From contig NZ_JAMBOK010000001.1 of the NCBI RefSeq assembly GCF_023715585.1, positions 1,240,001 through 1,304,000 on the forward strand: a DNA stretch of 64,000 bases, written 5' to 3'. Below, one piece after another: positions 25,899 to 35,418 of the stretch (positions are counted from its first letter, which is position 1; each line of letters begins with the position of its first letter). The notes under the pieces are model-generated. The model ran no database searches and had not been told where the DNA came from. It saw nothing but the letters and a program-made list of their open reading frames with translations. The DNA comes from Sporosarcina luteola (GTDB taxonomy: Bacteria > Bacillota > Bacilli > Bacillales_A > Planococcaceae). A program made the translations under genes and the position numbers.

Positions 25899-27197
25899 TT
25901 AACCTTCCTTTGCTACCGGCATGTCGTTTGCTTGTAAAATTTCTAGCGCTGCACGCTTCCCGCTCGAAACCGCGGCATCAGCTAATACTTCTTCATGGCC
26001 CGCCCAATCTCCCGCTATAAAGATTCCTTTCATTTCCGGTATGCTTGGACCGGGGTTCTCTATTCGTTTGGTATGTGGAAAATCATGCGATACCGTTAGC
26101 TTCGGTAAAAATTGTTGCACTACGACTTCATTTCGCCATCCAGGATGAAGCAAATCCATTACTAATTCTAATTGCAGTTTATCTGTTTTTATATTTATTT
26201 CTTCCATTGGATTATGGTATTTTGCTAAACTTACAACCAATGTTCCATCCTCACTTAACTTTGCTGCGCGTGATTGGTTCGTGAAAAACAAAGCTTGGTC
26301 GAGTCCTATCGCAAATTGATGTTTGGGGTTAGGCAACTTTTTAATTCCGATATCTAAACAGCATGCCGTAACAGGAATTGCTTGTTCATTCCACAAACGT
26401 AAAGAAGTGTGTTCTGCACCGGTCACCATGTTCATTGCCTCTTTTGGAGATGTTGCAATGATACAATTAGGAACATGAATGACCGTACCATCTGAGCATT
26501 GTATGATTTGATAATGCTCGTGATGCTCAATATTCGTTACGTTTTTATTGGTTACGATTTCAGCACCCAAAGCTTCTGCCTGCTTCTTAAGTTTCTGAAT
26601 AACCGTTACCCAGCCTCCATCGATATATAAGACCCCCGCCTGTAATGATCGCTTCACTTGCTTCAAAACAGGCTTTGCCAGCTGTAGAGCCGGGGCATTC
26701 ACATAGGAAGTCAATCGACAAATTGAGTAAAATAGCTGCCTTACCATCTGATCTGATATTTCAGCATCCACCCACTCCTTTAGGCTAACTTCCTGAACGG
26801 AAGAAATATTTAATCTCATAACCTTACCCATTAATTTGCCGAGTATGAGTTTAGCTTTCCACGACAGTAGTGTTGATGACATGATTGATGGAAAATCTGT
26901 TGGAATAACATGAACGTCATGATTTAAAATGCCGTGAAGCTGAATAGGTTTCGTAGCGTTCCCACCTGGAAGAGATATTCCTAGTTCAGTTAAAATATTT
27001 GCAGCATCCCCAGACACATACAATCCATGAGGTCCCAAGTTCATAAGAACTCCATTTTTATCATTTGTCATCGCCCTTCCACCCAGACGTTTCGTTTTTT
27101 CCAAAACAACGATCTTTTTTCCTTCCCTCGCTAAAAAATTAGCTGCTGTCAACCCAGCCAATCCGCTGCCAACGACTGCAACATCATAGGTAAGCAT
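25899..27197 (-). CDS. FAD-dependent oxidoreductase/amine-oxidase-type protein, ECF41 partner
   Basis: A 432-residue flavoprotein with the N-terminal dinucleotide-binding motif VVGSGLAGLTAANFLAREGKK at residues 7-27 and a C-terminal FAD-contact segment GIFIAGDWAGHEEVLADAAVSSG. It resembles phytoene-desaturase/protoporphyrinogen-oxidase-like proteins, and the substrate is unknown. ECF41 sigma genes are typically next to an oxidoreductase, epimerase or carboxymuconolactone decarboxylase, so the pairing is expected. ATG 27197 has GGAGGGG six bases upstream; a longer frame to 27230 would begin on the promoter -10 box. Confidence 0.88.
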   Translation of the reverse strand: MLTYDVAVVGSGLAGLTAANFLAREGKKIVVLEKTKRLGGRAMTNDKNGVLMNLGPHGLYVSGDAANILTELGISLPGGNATKPIQLHGILNHDVHVIPTDFPSIMSSTLLSWKAKLILGKLMGKVMRLNISSVQEVSLKEWVDAEISDQMVRQLFYSICRLTSYVNAPALQLAKPVLKQVKRSLQAGVLYIDGGWVTVIQKLKKQAEALGAEIVTNKNVTNIEHHEHYQIIQCSDGTVIHVPNCIIATSPKEAMNMVTGAEHTSLRLWNEQAIPVTACCLDIGIKKLPNPKHQFAIGLDQALFFTNQSRAAKLSEDGTLVVSLAKYHNPMEEINIKTDKLQLELVMDLLHPGWRNEVVVQQFLPKLTVSHDFPHTKRIENPGPSIPEMKGIFIAGDWAGHEEVLADAAVSSGKRAALEILQANDMPVAKEG

Positions 27198-27230
27198 AAA
27201 AAACCCCTCCATCATTTGTTTTGTAATCAA

Positions 27231-27257
27231 AACGAATAATGGAGGGATTTTGTGACA
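27231..27257 (-). promoter_or_regulatory. ECF41-type promoter of the oxidoreductase-sigma operon
   Basis: On the minus strand TGTCACA (27251-27257) is followed after exactly 16 bases by CGTT (27231-27234). The published ECF41 consensus as I know it is TGTCACA and CGTC with a 16-base spacer, so this is a seven-of-seven and three-of-four match. It is placed 34 bases before the gene start and implies autoregulation. Confidence 0.8.
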
Positions 27258-27321
27258 ACATTATTTTTGATAAGCACATATTTCCCCTTTTACTGTAAAT
27301 ACTACTTATGAGGTGAAATTA

Positions 27322-27723
27322 ATGATTTTGAAATTATTCCTTGCTATAAATATTTTAACGGCAATTCAACCATTTATTAATCAACATAGTCCTATTACCT
27401 CATCCAACCCCGACCTTAAAAGGATTTATACAGATTATCCAAAAGACGGGAATTGGGTGCAGATTCCAAAAGGGACAAAGAACATAACATTTTATGTCGA
27501 AGCAGAAAATACAGAAACAGTCTTATTCTGGTTGATTCCAACAGGTACTCAAACTTGGACAGAAAGAAAACTTATCGGATATGACATTCGAGAAAATCCA
27601 ACTGATAATATTTTTTCTTTAACTTGGACTATTGATAAGTCATACCTACATGATCATTTACACGTTCAAGCTCTGGGTGACGAAATTTTGGAACAAGACA
27701 CCATCAATTTATCTATGGAGTAA
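27322..27723 (+). CDS. Small secreted protein of unknown function
   Basis: A 133-residue protein with an N-terminal hydrophobic segment (MILKLFLAINILTAI) that is probably a signal peptide. The rest looks like a small beta-sandwich (WVQIPKGTKNITFYVEAENTETVLFWLIPTGT). I recognise no family. ATG 27322 is chosen because GAGGTG lies just upstream. It is divergent from the ECF41 operon; base composition is more AT-rich than its neighbours. Confidence 0.65.
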   Translation: MILKLFLAINILTAIQPFINQHSPITSSNPDLKRIYTDYPKDGNWVQIPKGTKNITFYVEAENTETVLFWLIPTGTQTWTERKLIGYDIRENPTDNIFSLTWTIDKSYLHDHLHVQALGDEILEQDTINLSME

Positions 27724-27766
27724 AGCTTGATACTGGTTCAACTGCATAACCCGATAAATAACTACT

Positions 27767-27942
27767 GATGTCGCTATTCCGTATGTAGCCGGCACGTTCA
27801 ATATAGAAAAGCCCAATTAGGGATTTTCATCAAGTTTAACTTAAGAGCGCGATTTGAGTTGCAGCGTGAGGACGATGAATTCAAGGTAGTCCATGAAATT
27901 GAGCTGATCAAGCCAGATGGTACGTCGGTGGAATCCCAATGA
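27767..27942 (+). pseudogene. Frameshifted remnant of a small protein gene
   Basis: One frame reads DVAIPYVAGTFNIEKPN and then stops at TAG; the +1 frame continues LGIFIKFNLRARFELQREDDEF and KVVHEIELIKPDGTSVES before TGA at 27940-27942. The two pieces read like one continuous protein broken by a one-base indel. The first half of the gene is missing. The family is not recognised with certainty. It fills the otherwise empty gap 27724-27983. Confidence 0.55.
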
Positions 27943-27983
27943 GCAACTGGAAGAGCAGGTAGCTGTTTATAAAATCCCCGAAA

Positions 27984-28325
27984 TTACTTTTCTCCATACT
28001 TCCCTTTATTAATTGCCTTTCGATATTTTCCACCTTCCTCAATAGCTATCGCTTCCTCTTTACTAATGCCTTCTATTGAATAAAATTTAGTGCCTTTTTT
28101 GTACTTGTTAGAGAAGTCTCCTAAGTATGTTCCTTCCTTGTCCGAATACCTGGTAACTTGACCAATCTCTTCATGGATTTCAACTACATACTCATCGATA
28201 ATTTCATACATATCGCCATTCCATACAACAAATGAAGAATTCCAATCAGCACTTGATGAACAGCCTGCCATAATCACAAGTAAAAGACCAATAAAAATAT
28301 TACTATTAGAATGTTTATCCATCAT
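27984..28325 (-). CDS. Putative lipoprotein, unknown function
   Basis: A 113-residue protein with a lipoprotein signal: the hydrophobic stretch IFIGLLLVIMAGC ends in a lipobox (MAGC) near residue 21. The mature part is short and acidic (WNGDMYEIIDEYVVEIHEEIGQVTRYSDKEGTYLG). No family is recognised. ATG 28325 follows AGGGGTG; a longer in-frame start at 28343 overlaps that site. Confidence 0.7.
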   Translation of the reverse strand: MMDKHSNSNIFIGLLLVIMAGCSSSADWNSSFVVWNGDMYEIIDEYVVEIHEEIGQVTRYSDKEGTYLGDFSNKYKKGTKFYSIEGISKEEAIAIEEGGKYRKAINKGKYGEK

Positions 28326-28515
28326 AAGTTCACCCCTACTCACCTATTCTATTCCATAAAACGGCATAAACCCCTGCCTATTCTTGAAATAAAAAATGAA
28401 GCGCTTCGTTTACCAGCTATTCACTTATCGTTCAGAATAAGGGGAGTGACATGCTACGTTTATAACTAAAATCATGTAAAATCAATAGTAAAGAGTTAAG
28501 GAGGAGTGAAGCATA

Positions 28516-29103
28516 ATGGTGAGTCATAAGACGAATCCAAAGGTCGATGAGTACGTAAGCAAGTCCCAGAAGTGGAAAGAGGAATATGAAAAGCTGCGGA
28601 ATATCATTCTCGATTGCGAGCTGACCGAAGAATTTAAATGGATGCACCCTTGCTATACGTTCGACAATAAAAACATCGTACTCATACATGGCTTCAAGGA
28701 ATATTGTGCCCTTCTGTTCCATAAAGGTGCTTTGTTAAAAGATCCTCAGGGAATTCTAGTTCAACAAACAGAAAATGTACAGGCGGCGCGCCAGATTCGG
28801 TTCTCAAATGTCGAAGAAATTATTGAAATGGAAAGCGTCTTGAAAGCTTATATTCATGAAGCTGTCGAAATTGAAAAAGCCGGTTTGCAAGTGGAAAAGA
28901 AAACAGATTTTGAAATTCCTGAAGAACTTAAAAATGAATTCGCTGAAAACCCTACTTTGAAAACTGCTTTTGAAGCATTGACCCCGGGACGACAACGGGC
29001 GTACATTCTTTATTTCTCTCAAGCAAAACAATCCAAAACCCGTGAGTTGCGAATTGAAAAGTATAGAAAGAAAATCATGGATGGTAAAGGGTTAAATGAT
29101 TAA
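28516..29103 (+). CDS. ydeI: YdeI-like protein (DUF1801 plus OmpD-associated domain)
   Basis: A 195-residue cytosolic protein aligning with B. subtilis YdeI. Residues about 15-115 form the DUF1801 (YdhG-like) domain (EEFKWMHPCYTFDNKNIVLIHGFKEYCALLFHKG), and the C-terminal 60 residues form the bacteriocin-protection/OmpD-associated-like segment (LTPGRQRAYILYFSQAKQSKTRELRIEKYRKKI). The biological role is not established. GGAGG precedes ATG 28516. It is followed by a terminator shared with helD. Confidence 0.85.
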   Translation: MVSHKTNPKVDEYVSKSQKWKEEYEKLRNIILDCELTEEFKWMHPCYTFDNKNIVLIHGFKEYCALLFHKGALLKDPQGILVQQTENVQAARQIRFSNVEEIIEMESVLKAYIHEAVEIEKAGLQVEKKTDFEIPEELKNEFAENPTLKTAFEALTPGRQRAYILYFSQAKQSKTRELRIEKYRKKIMDGKGLND

Positions 29104-29119
29104 TCCATCATGGAAAACA

Positions 29120-29149
29120 AAAAAGGATCCTCTTTTGCGGGATCCTTTT
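29120..29149. terminator. Bidirectional terminator between ydeI and helD
   Basis: AAAAGGATCC pairs with GGATCCTTTT around TCTTTTGCG; it serves both convergent genes. Confidence 0.87.
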
Positions 29150-29154
29150 ATTGG

Positions 29155-29280
29155 TTTATGCGCAAGTTTTATCGTTTATGAGCTTTTGGAGCGATTTATG
29201 CGTTTCTGGAAGGTTTTATGCGTGTTTATTCTCATTTATGGGCTTTTCATCCGGTTTATGCGTGATTCCAGCGGTTTATG
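29155..29280. repeat. Seven-unit tandem repeat with exact 20-bp period
   Basis: TTTATG begins at 29155, 29175, 29195, 29215, 29235, 29255 and 29275, with no slip in spacing. The hexamer is usually followed by CGT and a T-rich half, ending in CGG; the second half of each unit is degenerate. The array is in the 3' region of helD and its last unit overlaps the helD stop codon and final codons. Confidence 0.9.
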
Positions 29281-31510
29281 CGTTTTTCGGTGATATCAAT
29301 GGCATTAATGTGTCGGAAAGCAAGTGCAGTTCATGCATCGGCCTTGTCATTGCTACATATAACAGCTTTCGATCGATCGGATGGTCTCTGAATGGTTCCT
29401 CGAAAGCCGCGATGATGACAGCGTCGAACTCTAAGCCTTTTGATAAATGGCTTGGCACAATCAACAGGCAATCCCCGTTGATGTCGGAATTCTCGCCTAG
29501 CAATTGGACAGGCATGCCCGACTTTTCAAGCTGCTTGTGGATGGCTGTTGCTTCTTTCCGCGTCTTACAAATCAATGCGATCGATCGGTGGCCCCTGCTA
29601 AGGATTGCTTCGTAGATTTCATTCACCTTGGAGGCATCGAGTGCGGACTGATTATAAAACTCCGGCTCCCTGCCATGACGGACGACCGGCTCGACCAACG
29701 GCAAGTCTTCATCCATCTGCGCAAGGACTTTATTCGCGAGTTGCATAATTTCGATTGTCGTCCGGTAGCTTTTTTGCAAAGTTGTATACGTGGCTCGCGG
29801 AAACATCTCCCGAACGGGTTCCCACGACGTCAACGCACGATAGCTATGGATTCCCTGGGCCAGATCCCCGACCATCGTGAACATATCCGTTTCCAGTCCG
29901 TCTTGCAGCGCGGCAAGCTGGAATTCGCTGTAATCCTGCACTTCGTCAATGAAGACGACTCGCATTTTCCATTCATCCGCCACGCCTTTCAACTTGGCAT
30001 GAAGGAAGTAGAGAGCTGCCAAGTCTTCTGTCTCCCACGCAACACTGGCGTGCGCGTCAAAAAAAGCATCCCTTTCCGAATCGGACCAGTGGCATGCCAG
30101 TTCAATATGTAATTGCGGATTCGTCAACCATTCCCTGTACAAACTTTTTATATTGAATTTCTTGAATTTCTTCATATAAGAAGAGACCGTCTTTTTCCCT
30201 TCCTTTTCAATAGAAGGAAGCCGTTCGTCACGTTCATCCATAATCTTTGTGATCCGCGCCTTTCGCTTCTCATCATCACGGATGCCGTACAGCGCCTTAT
30301 CGAGCGCTTCTTCATACTTGTCCGATAAGAGCTTATATAATTGTTTCCGTTTCCGGTTCACTTCAGTCTGTATAATGAGCTTGATGCGCTCGATCCTTTT
30401 CTCAAGAGGCATATAGTTGAAGTCTTGCAGGAATAGCTTTTTCAGGCGGGACGCCCGGATGATCCGGTATTTTTCAATATAGACATCTTCAAAGAGGGCC
30501 GCAGTTTCCTGTTCAAGCTTGTCCACATACCTTTGCATAATTTGACGGTAGCGGAGCGTCCCTTTCATGCGTGCAATGAAGAGATGTTCTTCATTCACAG
30601 AATCAGCTGCTGTCAACAGCTCGAGCTTTTTATTCGGATCAGCCAATTTCAGCTTCAAACCTGTAGCGTCCAGTACATATTCCGCGAAAGTCGTCTGGCA
30701 AATACGTCCGACTCCCAGTTCGGGGAGTACGTCTCCAATATATTCCATGAACAGCCGGCTCGGTGCCAGAATCATCAGTTTCTCCGAAGGGAAATCGGAG
30801 CCCATCGTGTAAAGGAAATAGGAGATTCGGTGAAGGGCGATTGTCGTCTTTCCACTGCCTGCAGCACCTTGGACGATGATTGGCTGTTTCAGGTTCGCAC
30901 GGATGATTTCGTTTTGCTCCGCTTGGATCGTCGAAACGATTTCGGTCAAACGGACATCCGCTTTTCCCGACAATGCTTCCTGGAGCAATTCATCATTCGT
31001 CGTTAAATCAATATCAAGGACTTCCAGCAATTCTCCTTCTTCGATTTTGTACTGCCGCTTCGAGAAGAGATGACCGCTGATTTCTTCGTCCCGCACTTTA
31101 TACGTCAAATCTCCCAGTCTGCCATCATAGTAAACATTTGCGACAGGCGAACGCCAATCGACGATGATCGGTTCTTGTGTTTCCTGATGAAAGACGGATG
31201 TTTTGCCGATATAGAGGAATTCATCCTTCTCCCCTTCCGCCCTAAAATGGATGCGAGCGAAATAGGGCTTCTGCTGAATCGCTTCTAGCCCTTCCTTTTG
31301 GGAGCGGGCCATTTCAAAAAAACGGGTGTTCGTTAGGATATTAATATAGCTCAAACTCGAATCCAAGTAGTCCAAGTCGGCCATCGCATGTCGGATTTCA
31401 TCTTGTGAGGATTGCACACCACGCATCGATTCTTCAAGGAGCTTTTGCATGTAGTGCTTTGTGTAGTCAAGGCGCTGTAATTCAAACTCAAAATCGGGAT
31501 GTTTCTGCAT
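29276..31510 (-). CDS. helD: HelD-type UvrD-like helicase, RNA polymerase recycling factor
   Basis: A 744-residue superfamily 1 ATPase. The N-terminal coiled-coil (about residues 1-80) precedes the helicase core; Walker A is GAAGSGKTTIALHR near residue 216, the DExx box is VVFIDEVQDYSEFQ, and motif VI is KLLYVAMTRPMHELHLL. HelD enters the channels of stalled RNA polymerase and strips it from DNA. The last four residues (PKNA) are encoded within the 20-bp repeat array. A promoter TTGCCT-N17-TACAAT is at 31587-31615. Confidence 0.93.
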   Translation of the reverse strand: MQKHPDFEFELQRLDYTKHYMQKLLEESMRGVQSSQDEIRHAMADLDYLDSSLSYINILTNTRFFEMARSQKEGLEAIQQKPYFARIHFRAEGEKDEFLYIGKTSVFHQETQEPIIVDWRSPVANVYYDGRLGDLTYKVRDEEISGHLFSKRQYKIEEGELLEVLDIDLTTNDELLQEALSGKADVRLTEIVSTIQAEQNEIIRANLKQPIIVQGAAGSGKTTIALHRISYFLYTMGSDFPSEKLMILAPSRLFMEYIGDVLPELGVGRICQTTFAEYVLDATGLKLKLADPNKKLELLTAADSVNEEHLFIARMKGTLRYRQIMQRYVDKLEQETAALFEDVYIEKYRIIRASRLKKLFLQDFNYMPLEKRIERIKLIIQTEVNRKRKQLYKLLSDKYEEALDKALYGIRDDEKRKARITKIMDERDERLPSIEKEGKKTVSSYMKKFKKFNIKSLYREWLTNPQLHIELACHWSDSERDAFFDAHASVAWETEDLAALYFLHAKLKGVADEWKMRVVFIDEVQDYSEFQLAALQDGLETDMFTMVGDLAQGIHSYRALTSWEPVREMFPRATYTTLQKSYRTTIEIMQLANKVLAQMDEDLPLVEPVVRHGREPEFYNQSALDASKVNEIYEAILSRGHRSIALICKTRKEATAIHKQLEKSGMPVQLLGENSDINGDCLLIVPSHLSKGLEFDAVIIAAFEEPFRDHPIDRKLLYVAMTRPMHELHLLSDTLMPLISPKNA

Positions 31511-31586
31511 AGACAGTCCTCCGTTTTGCGTATTTTGCGTCCTGCTGTTCGGGCGAGATGTTGGGGTTTAATTGAGACAGAAATTG

Positions 31587-31615
31587 ATTGTACCATTATG
31601 GAATGTTTTAGGCAA
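31587..31615 (-). promoter_or_regulatory. Promoter of helD
   Basis: On the minus strand TTGCCT (31610-31615), 17 bases, then TACAAT (31587-31592) with an extended TGG before it. It lies about 77 bases before the start codon. Confidence 0.7.
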
Positions 31616-31648
31616 TATGATTTATTCAGAATCATTATACTTAGGGAT

Positions 31649-31686
31649 AAAAAATCCCCACGCCTTTTATTTGGCGCGGAGATTTT
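31649..31686 (-). terminator. Terminator of the chemoreceptor gene
   Basis: AATCTCCGCGCC and GGCGTGGGGATT form a stem on the minus strand, followed by TTTT. Confidence 0.85.
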
Positions 31687-31688
31687 CA

Positions 31689-33377
31689 TCATACTGTAAA
31701 ACGTCCCATATCGTTTTGTAGTTTTTCTGCTACTTCGGAAAGTGTTTGTGCACTCGAAGCGATTTCTTGGTTGGAAGCCAAATGTTCTTCCGTCGATGCA
31801 CTTGTCGATTGTGCTTCGGCCGCTGCTTGCATCGCAAGCTCTTGCACTTTTTTAGAGCTGTCCGTCACTTGCTCGCTCATCGTACGAATCTGTTCAATAG
31901 CGGCGGAAACTGTTCCGACTTTGCTGCTAACGTCATTTGAGGCAAATTCGATTTCATTGAATACTTCGTTGGTCTTATCGGTGATGCCCAATCCTTCTTT
32001 GACACGATCGGTGCCGGCTTCCGTGCTGTCAACCGCCAAAGAGACGTTTTGAATAATGGCATCGATCATTCGGCCGATTTCTTCCGCGGAGGTTTTCGAT
32101 TGTTCAGCCAAGTTTCGCACTTCATTTGCCACTACAGCAAAGCCTTTACCTTGCTCTCCCGCACGAGCGGCTTCAATCGCTGCATTCAATGCCAACAGAT
32201 TCGTCTGCTCGGCAATTCCCGTTATAAGCCCTGTCACATTCCGGATCTTTTCCGAATGAACCGCCAGATCAGTGATGATCTCCGTGGATTGCTGGATGGA
32301 TGCTGAAATGTTGGACATTTGATCGGTTACATCTTTCATGAGGCCCGCGCCTTCTCTTACAAGTCGGGAAACCTCAACAGAAGAAGCAAGCATCGCAGCA
32401 TTGTCATTTGTAATTTGAGTGATGCCGTTTGCCATTTCAGCCATTGCATTCGCGGAATCATTGACGAGATTCACTTGCATATCGCTTGCAAGTAAATTCT
32501 TCTCAGCAATTTCAGCTACCATTTCGGAAGCTGCAAGACTCTCTTCGGAACTTGCCGTCAACTGTTCGGCTTGGGCGGCTAACTGGTATGATGAATCTCT
32601 TGTGTTCATAATGATCGTTCGTAGATCGGCCTTCATTTCGTTGAAGGCGGTCGCCATCTCACCGATTTCGTCCCGATTCTTAATCACCAACGGCTCCGCT
32701 GCAAAATCCCCTTGTGCCAGCATCTTTAATGCATCTGTCATTTTGCCGACCGGACGAGTAATGATTTTGCTGATCAGATAAGAGATGATCATACTCAGAA
32801 TGGTGACCAGGCCGAGAACTCCCAGAATGAAAATGCCAGTCGATTTTACCTTCCGTTCAATGGTAGCTTCAGTCTCAATCATCTGCTCGCGTTGATAGTT
32901 GATCAATCTCTCCGCGTTAATCATAAAGACGCTTTGATGCGGCTCGGCTTTTTCTGCTAAAACGAGCGCTTCCTCATCTTTTCCTTGATTGAATGCTGCA
33001 AGCGATTCTTCGGAATAGACTCTGTATTGCTCTGATGCTTCTTTTAACTCCTCAAGTAAGGCCTTACTTTTCTCTGAATCGAAAGAGGAGTCCATTTTCT
33101 TCAACTTTTCATCAACTGATTCTAGCAATTCGCTGCGATTCTTCAAATACTTCGTTTCTTTATATAATAAATAGCCGCGCAGATCATTAGACAGCTCAGT
33201 TTGATTGGTTGATAGCTGTTCTAGCAGTAGTACTTTTTCCATCCGATCGTTAATAAAAGACCTATACTCTTTGCTAATGTCTGGTATCGTTAAATAATTC
33301 AAAGCTCCTGCGATAATCATTAAGAGTAATAAGGATAGGAAGCCCGTCCACAACTTTTTACTTACTGAACATCTCAT
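31689..33377 (-). CDS. Methyl-accepting chemotaxis protein with 4HB sensor
   Basis: A 562-residue transducer. A membrane helix (residues about 8-30) is followed by a periplasmic-side four-helix-bundle sensor (about 35-180), a second membrane helix (about 188-210), a HAMP domain ([20 protein letters not shown]) and a long cytoplasmic signalling coiled coil whose hairpin tip is [31 protein letters not shown]. It should signal to CheA/CheW. ATG 33377 has a perfect AGGAGG; an in-frame extension upstream lacks one. The ligand is unknown. Confidence 0.93.
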   Translation of the reverse strand: MRCSVSKKLWTGFLSLLLLMIIAGALNYLTIPDISKEYRSFINDRMEKVLLLEQLSTNQTELSNDLRGYLLYKETKYLKNRSELLESVDEKLKKMDSSFDSEKSKALLEELKEASEQYRVYSEESLAAFNQGKDEEALVLAEKAEPHQSVFMINAERLINYQREQMIETEATIERKVKSTGIFILGVLGLVTILSMIISYLISKIITRPVGKMTDALKMLAQGDFAAEPLVIKNRDEIGEMATAFNEMKADLRTIIMNTRDSSYQLAAQAEQLTASSEESLAASEMVAEIAEKNLLASDMQVNLVNDSANAMAEMANGITQITNDNAAMLASSVEVSRLVREGAGLMKDVTDQMSNISASIQQSTEIITDLAVHSEKIRNVTGLITGIAEQTNLLALNAAIEAARAGEQGKGFAVVANEVRNLAEQSKTSAEEIGRMIDAIIQNVSLAVDSTEAGTDRVKEGLGITDKTNEVFNEIEFASNDVSSKVGTVSAAIEQIRTMSEQVTDSSKKVQELAMQAAAEAQSTSASTEEHLASNQEIASSAQTLSEVAEKLQNDMGRFTV

Positions 33378-33529
33378 AGTTATCCTCCTATATTCGTTAC
33401 CACATATCATTATAAACTACTATCTGCAATACGAATAGATATAGGTAGATAGATTATTGAAAACAGTCGGAAATGCCCTTAAGAGTAAAATCATTGAATT
33501 AATTTGAATAAACGCAGCCCTTTTATACT

Positions 33530-33570
33530 AAAAACCCGTACGAAGCGACTTTTCACTTCGTACGGGTTTT
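33530..33570 (-). terminator. Terminator of the epimerase-GNAT operon
   Basis: AAAACCCGTACGAAG pairs with CTTCGTACGGGTTTT, with the gene stop seven bases away. Confidence 0.88.
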
Positions 33571-33576
33571 CAATGT

Positions 33577-34260
33577 TTATTCATACTTTTGGAATTTCAC
33601 TTTCCACTTCCCATCGACCTCTTCCAGACCAACGCCTATCCACCCGTCCTTTAATAATGATTGCTGCTCCAAAGTATCTGACATGTCGGCTACGACGGTT
33701 AGCGCCCCTAGCCTTTTCTCCTCACGCAGATCTCTCATCAGCGTGTAGCGCAATAGATTCCCATATTTCTTTCCCAATGAGATGATATGCATGCCTAACG
33801 AGATTTTGTCCTTCAGGCTCGCGATATTGAACGGAGCTACGGTTGTGAAAACATAGCGATGACGATCCTTGTCCACATTCTCCATGAGGAGTTCGCCGAG
33901 AATCCGTTGTAAGCTGTTGCCTCTGTACTCTGGATCCACATTTGTTATTTCAGAATATAGCACAGACGGCAATTCTGAATCAGGCAAGCCGGCATCTTTC
34001 CCTAAATGATGCTCGTCAATTTCAGGTTCGAGCATTGCCCTGAATGCAATGAGACGATCATTGTGGAATGCCCCGATCATTGATCCACTTCCGTTTAGGA
34101 TGAATAGGAATTCGTCTTCGGATAACGGTTGTAAAAAAGCAGTGACTTCCAAGAATGCAATTACTTTCTTCTGCAATTCCATAATTGCTTCGATGTCTTC
34201 GTTGACCAGGTGTCGAATTGTCACCTCTTGACCATTTCTCAGTCTCAAATCTTTCTTCAT
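33577..34260 (-). CDS. GNAT-family N-acyltransferase paired with epimerase
   Basis: A 227-residue acyltransferase. The acyl-CoA-binding motif is VDPEYRGNSLQRILGELLMENV near residue 115, preceded by the beta-strand SEITNV. It overlaps the upstream epimerase gene by four bases and is translationally coupled to it. Enolase-superfamily N-acylamino acid racemases are known to work with GNAT N-succinyltransferases that acylate D-amino acids, so a similar two-step conversion is inferred; acyl donor and amino acid are unknown. Confidence 0.83.
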   Translation of the reverse strand: MKKDLRLRNGQEVTIRHLVNEDIEAIMELQKKVIAFLEVTAFLQPLSEDEFLFILNGSGSMIGAFHNDRLIAFRAMLEPEIDEHHLGKDAGLPDSELPSVLYSEITNVDPEYRGNSLQRILGELLMENVDKDRHRYVFTTVAPFNIASLKDKISLGMHIISLGKKYGNLLRYTLMRDLREEKRLGALTVVADMSDTLEQQSLLKDGWIGVGLEEVDGKWKVKFQKYE

Positions 34261-35369
34261 CCTGCCACCCTCTCCGAGAAGACGGTCAATTTAGTTAAGA
34301 CCGCTTCGTCCACTTCGACACCGAGACCTGGATTTTCCGTCAGTCGGATGAACGGGACGTCATAGGCGAGGTTTCCGATATCTTCGCTGAATTTCAACGG
34401 ACCTGTCAATTCGACGCTTGTCATGATCTTTTTTGAGAAGGCAACGTGAAATCCTGCCGCGGAGCCTACAGACGATTCGACCATCGAGCCGACTTGGCAT
34501 TCGATTCCTGCCATTTCCGCCATATGGGCAAGTTTCATAGCCGGATAGATGCCGCCACATTTCATTAGTTTGATGTTCACTTTGTCTGCAGCGCGTTTAG
34601 CAATGATTTCCCTCATTTCACGGATTCCGCGGAGCCCTTCATCAATCATGACGGGTACGGAAGTCTTCGATTTGATCTCCACCATTGCATCGATGTCGTC
34701 CGCTTTCACTGGCTGCTCCAGCCAATCGAGTGAGCAGGCTTCAAGTTTTGTCAGCGCTTGCAACGTCGTCGAGCTGTTTACCCATCCTTGATTCACATCA
34801 ATACGGATGGCGATCGACTCCCCTACACGTTCTCGTACAGCTTGAATTCGTTTCACGTCTTCCCACACATCCGTACCGACTTTCATTTTCAATGAACGAT
34901 AACCTTCCTTGATACGCTGTTCCGCTTCCTCAGCCATATGGGCGGGGGTGCCGATGCTGAGTACGTGCGTGATTGGAAATTCCTTATGATATCTTCCGCC
35001 CAACAGATCATATACGGGAACGCCTAGTGCTTTTCCGACGGCATCATAACAAGCAATATCAATTGCGGCTTTAGCAGATGGCACTCCATAAATTTCTGAG
35101 TCCATTAGCTCGTGGATCTTTTCCATTTGAGCTGGATCCATGCCGATCAACTTCGGTGCGAGGGTATTTTTCAAAACGGCATATGTACTTTCCCAGCTTT
35201 CACCGGTGACGTGCTCATCCGCTACCGCCTCCCCGTAGCCGATATGGCCCGTGTCCGTTGTCAGTTTAACGATAATTGAAGGCATGTAATCATATGTTGC
35301 ATAGCTTATTATGAATGGCTCCCTTAAAGGCAAGTGAATCGCAAAAATCTCTATTTCCATAATTTTCAT
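34257..35369 (-). CDS. Enolase-superfamily racemase/epimerase (MLE subgroup)
   Basis: A 370-residue (beta/alpha)7-beta barrel enzyme. The KxK catalytic motif is SLKMKVG near residue 163, the metal ligands are in IRIDVNQGW, WLEQPV and VMIDEG, and the second catalytic Lys is in NIKLMKCGG. This is the muconate-lactonising subgroup that contains dipeptide epimerases, N-acylamino acid racemases and o-succinylbenzoate synthase. Menaquinone context is absent, and coupling to a GNAT gene points to N-acylamino acid racemisation. It is the first gene of a two-gene operon divergent from its likely regulator. Confidence 0.87.
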   Translation of the reverse strand: MKIMEIEIFAIHLPLREPFIISYATYDYMPSIIVKLTTDTGHIGYGEAVADEHVTGESWESTYAVLKNTLAPKLIGMDPAQMEKIHELMDSEIYGVPSAKAAIDIACYDAVGKALGVPVYDLLGGRYHKEFPITHVLSIGTPAHMAEEAEQRIKEGYRSLKMKVGTDVWEDVKRIQAVRERVGESIAIRIDVNQGWVNSSTTLQALTKLEACSLDWLEQPVKADDIDAMVEIKSKTSVPVMIDEGLRGIREMREIIAKRAADKVNIKLMKCGGIYPAMKLAHMAEMAGIECQVGSMVESSVGSAAGFHVAFSKKIMTSVELTGPLKFSEDIGNLAYDVPFIRLTENPGLGVEVDEAVLTKLTVFSERVAG

Positions 35370-35418
35370 TAGTATCTTTCCTTTCTTATTGGGAATCGGC
35401 TATACTTATTGTATCACT

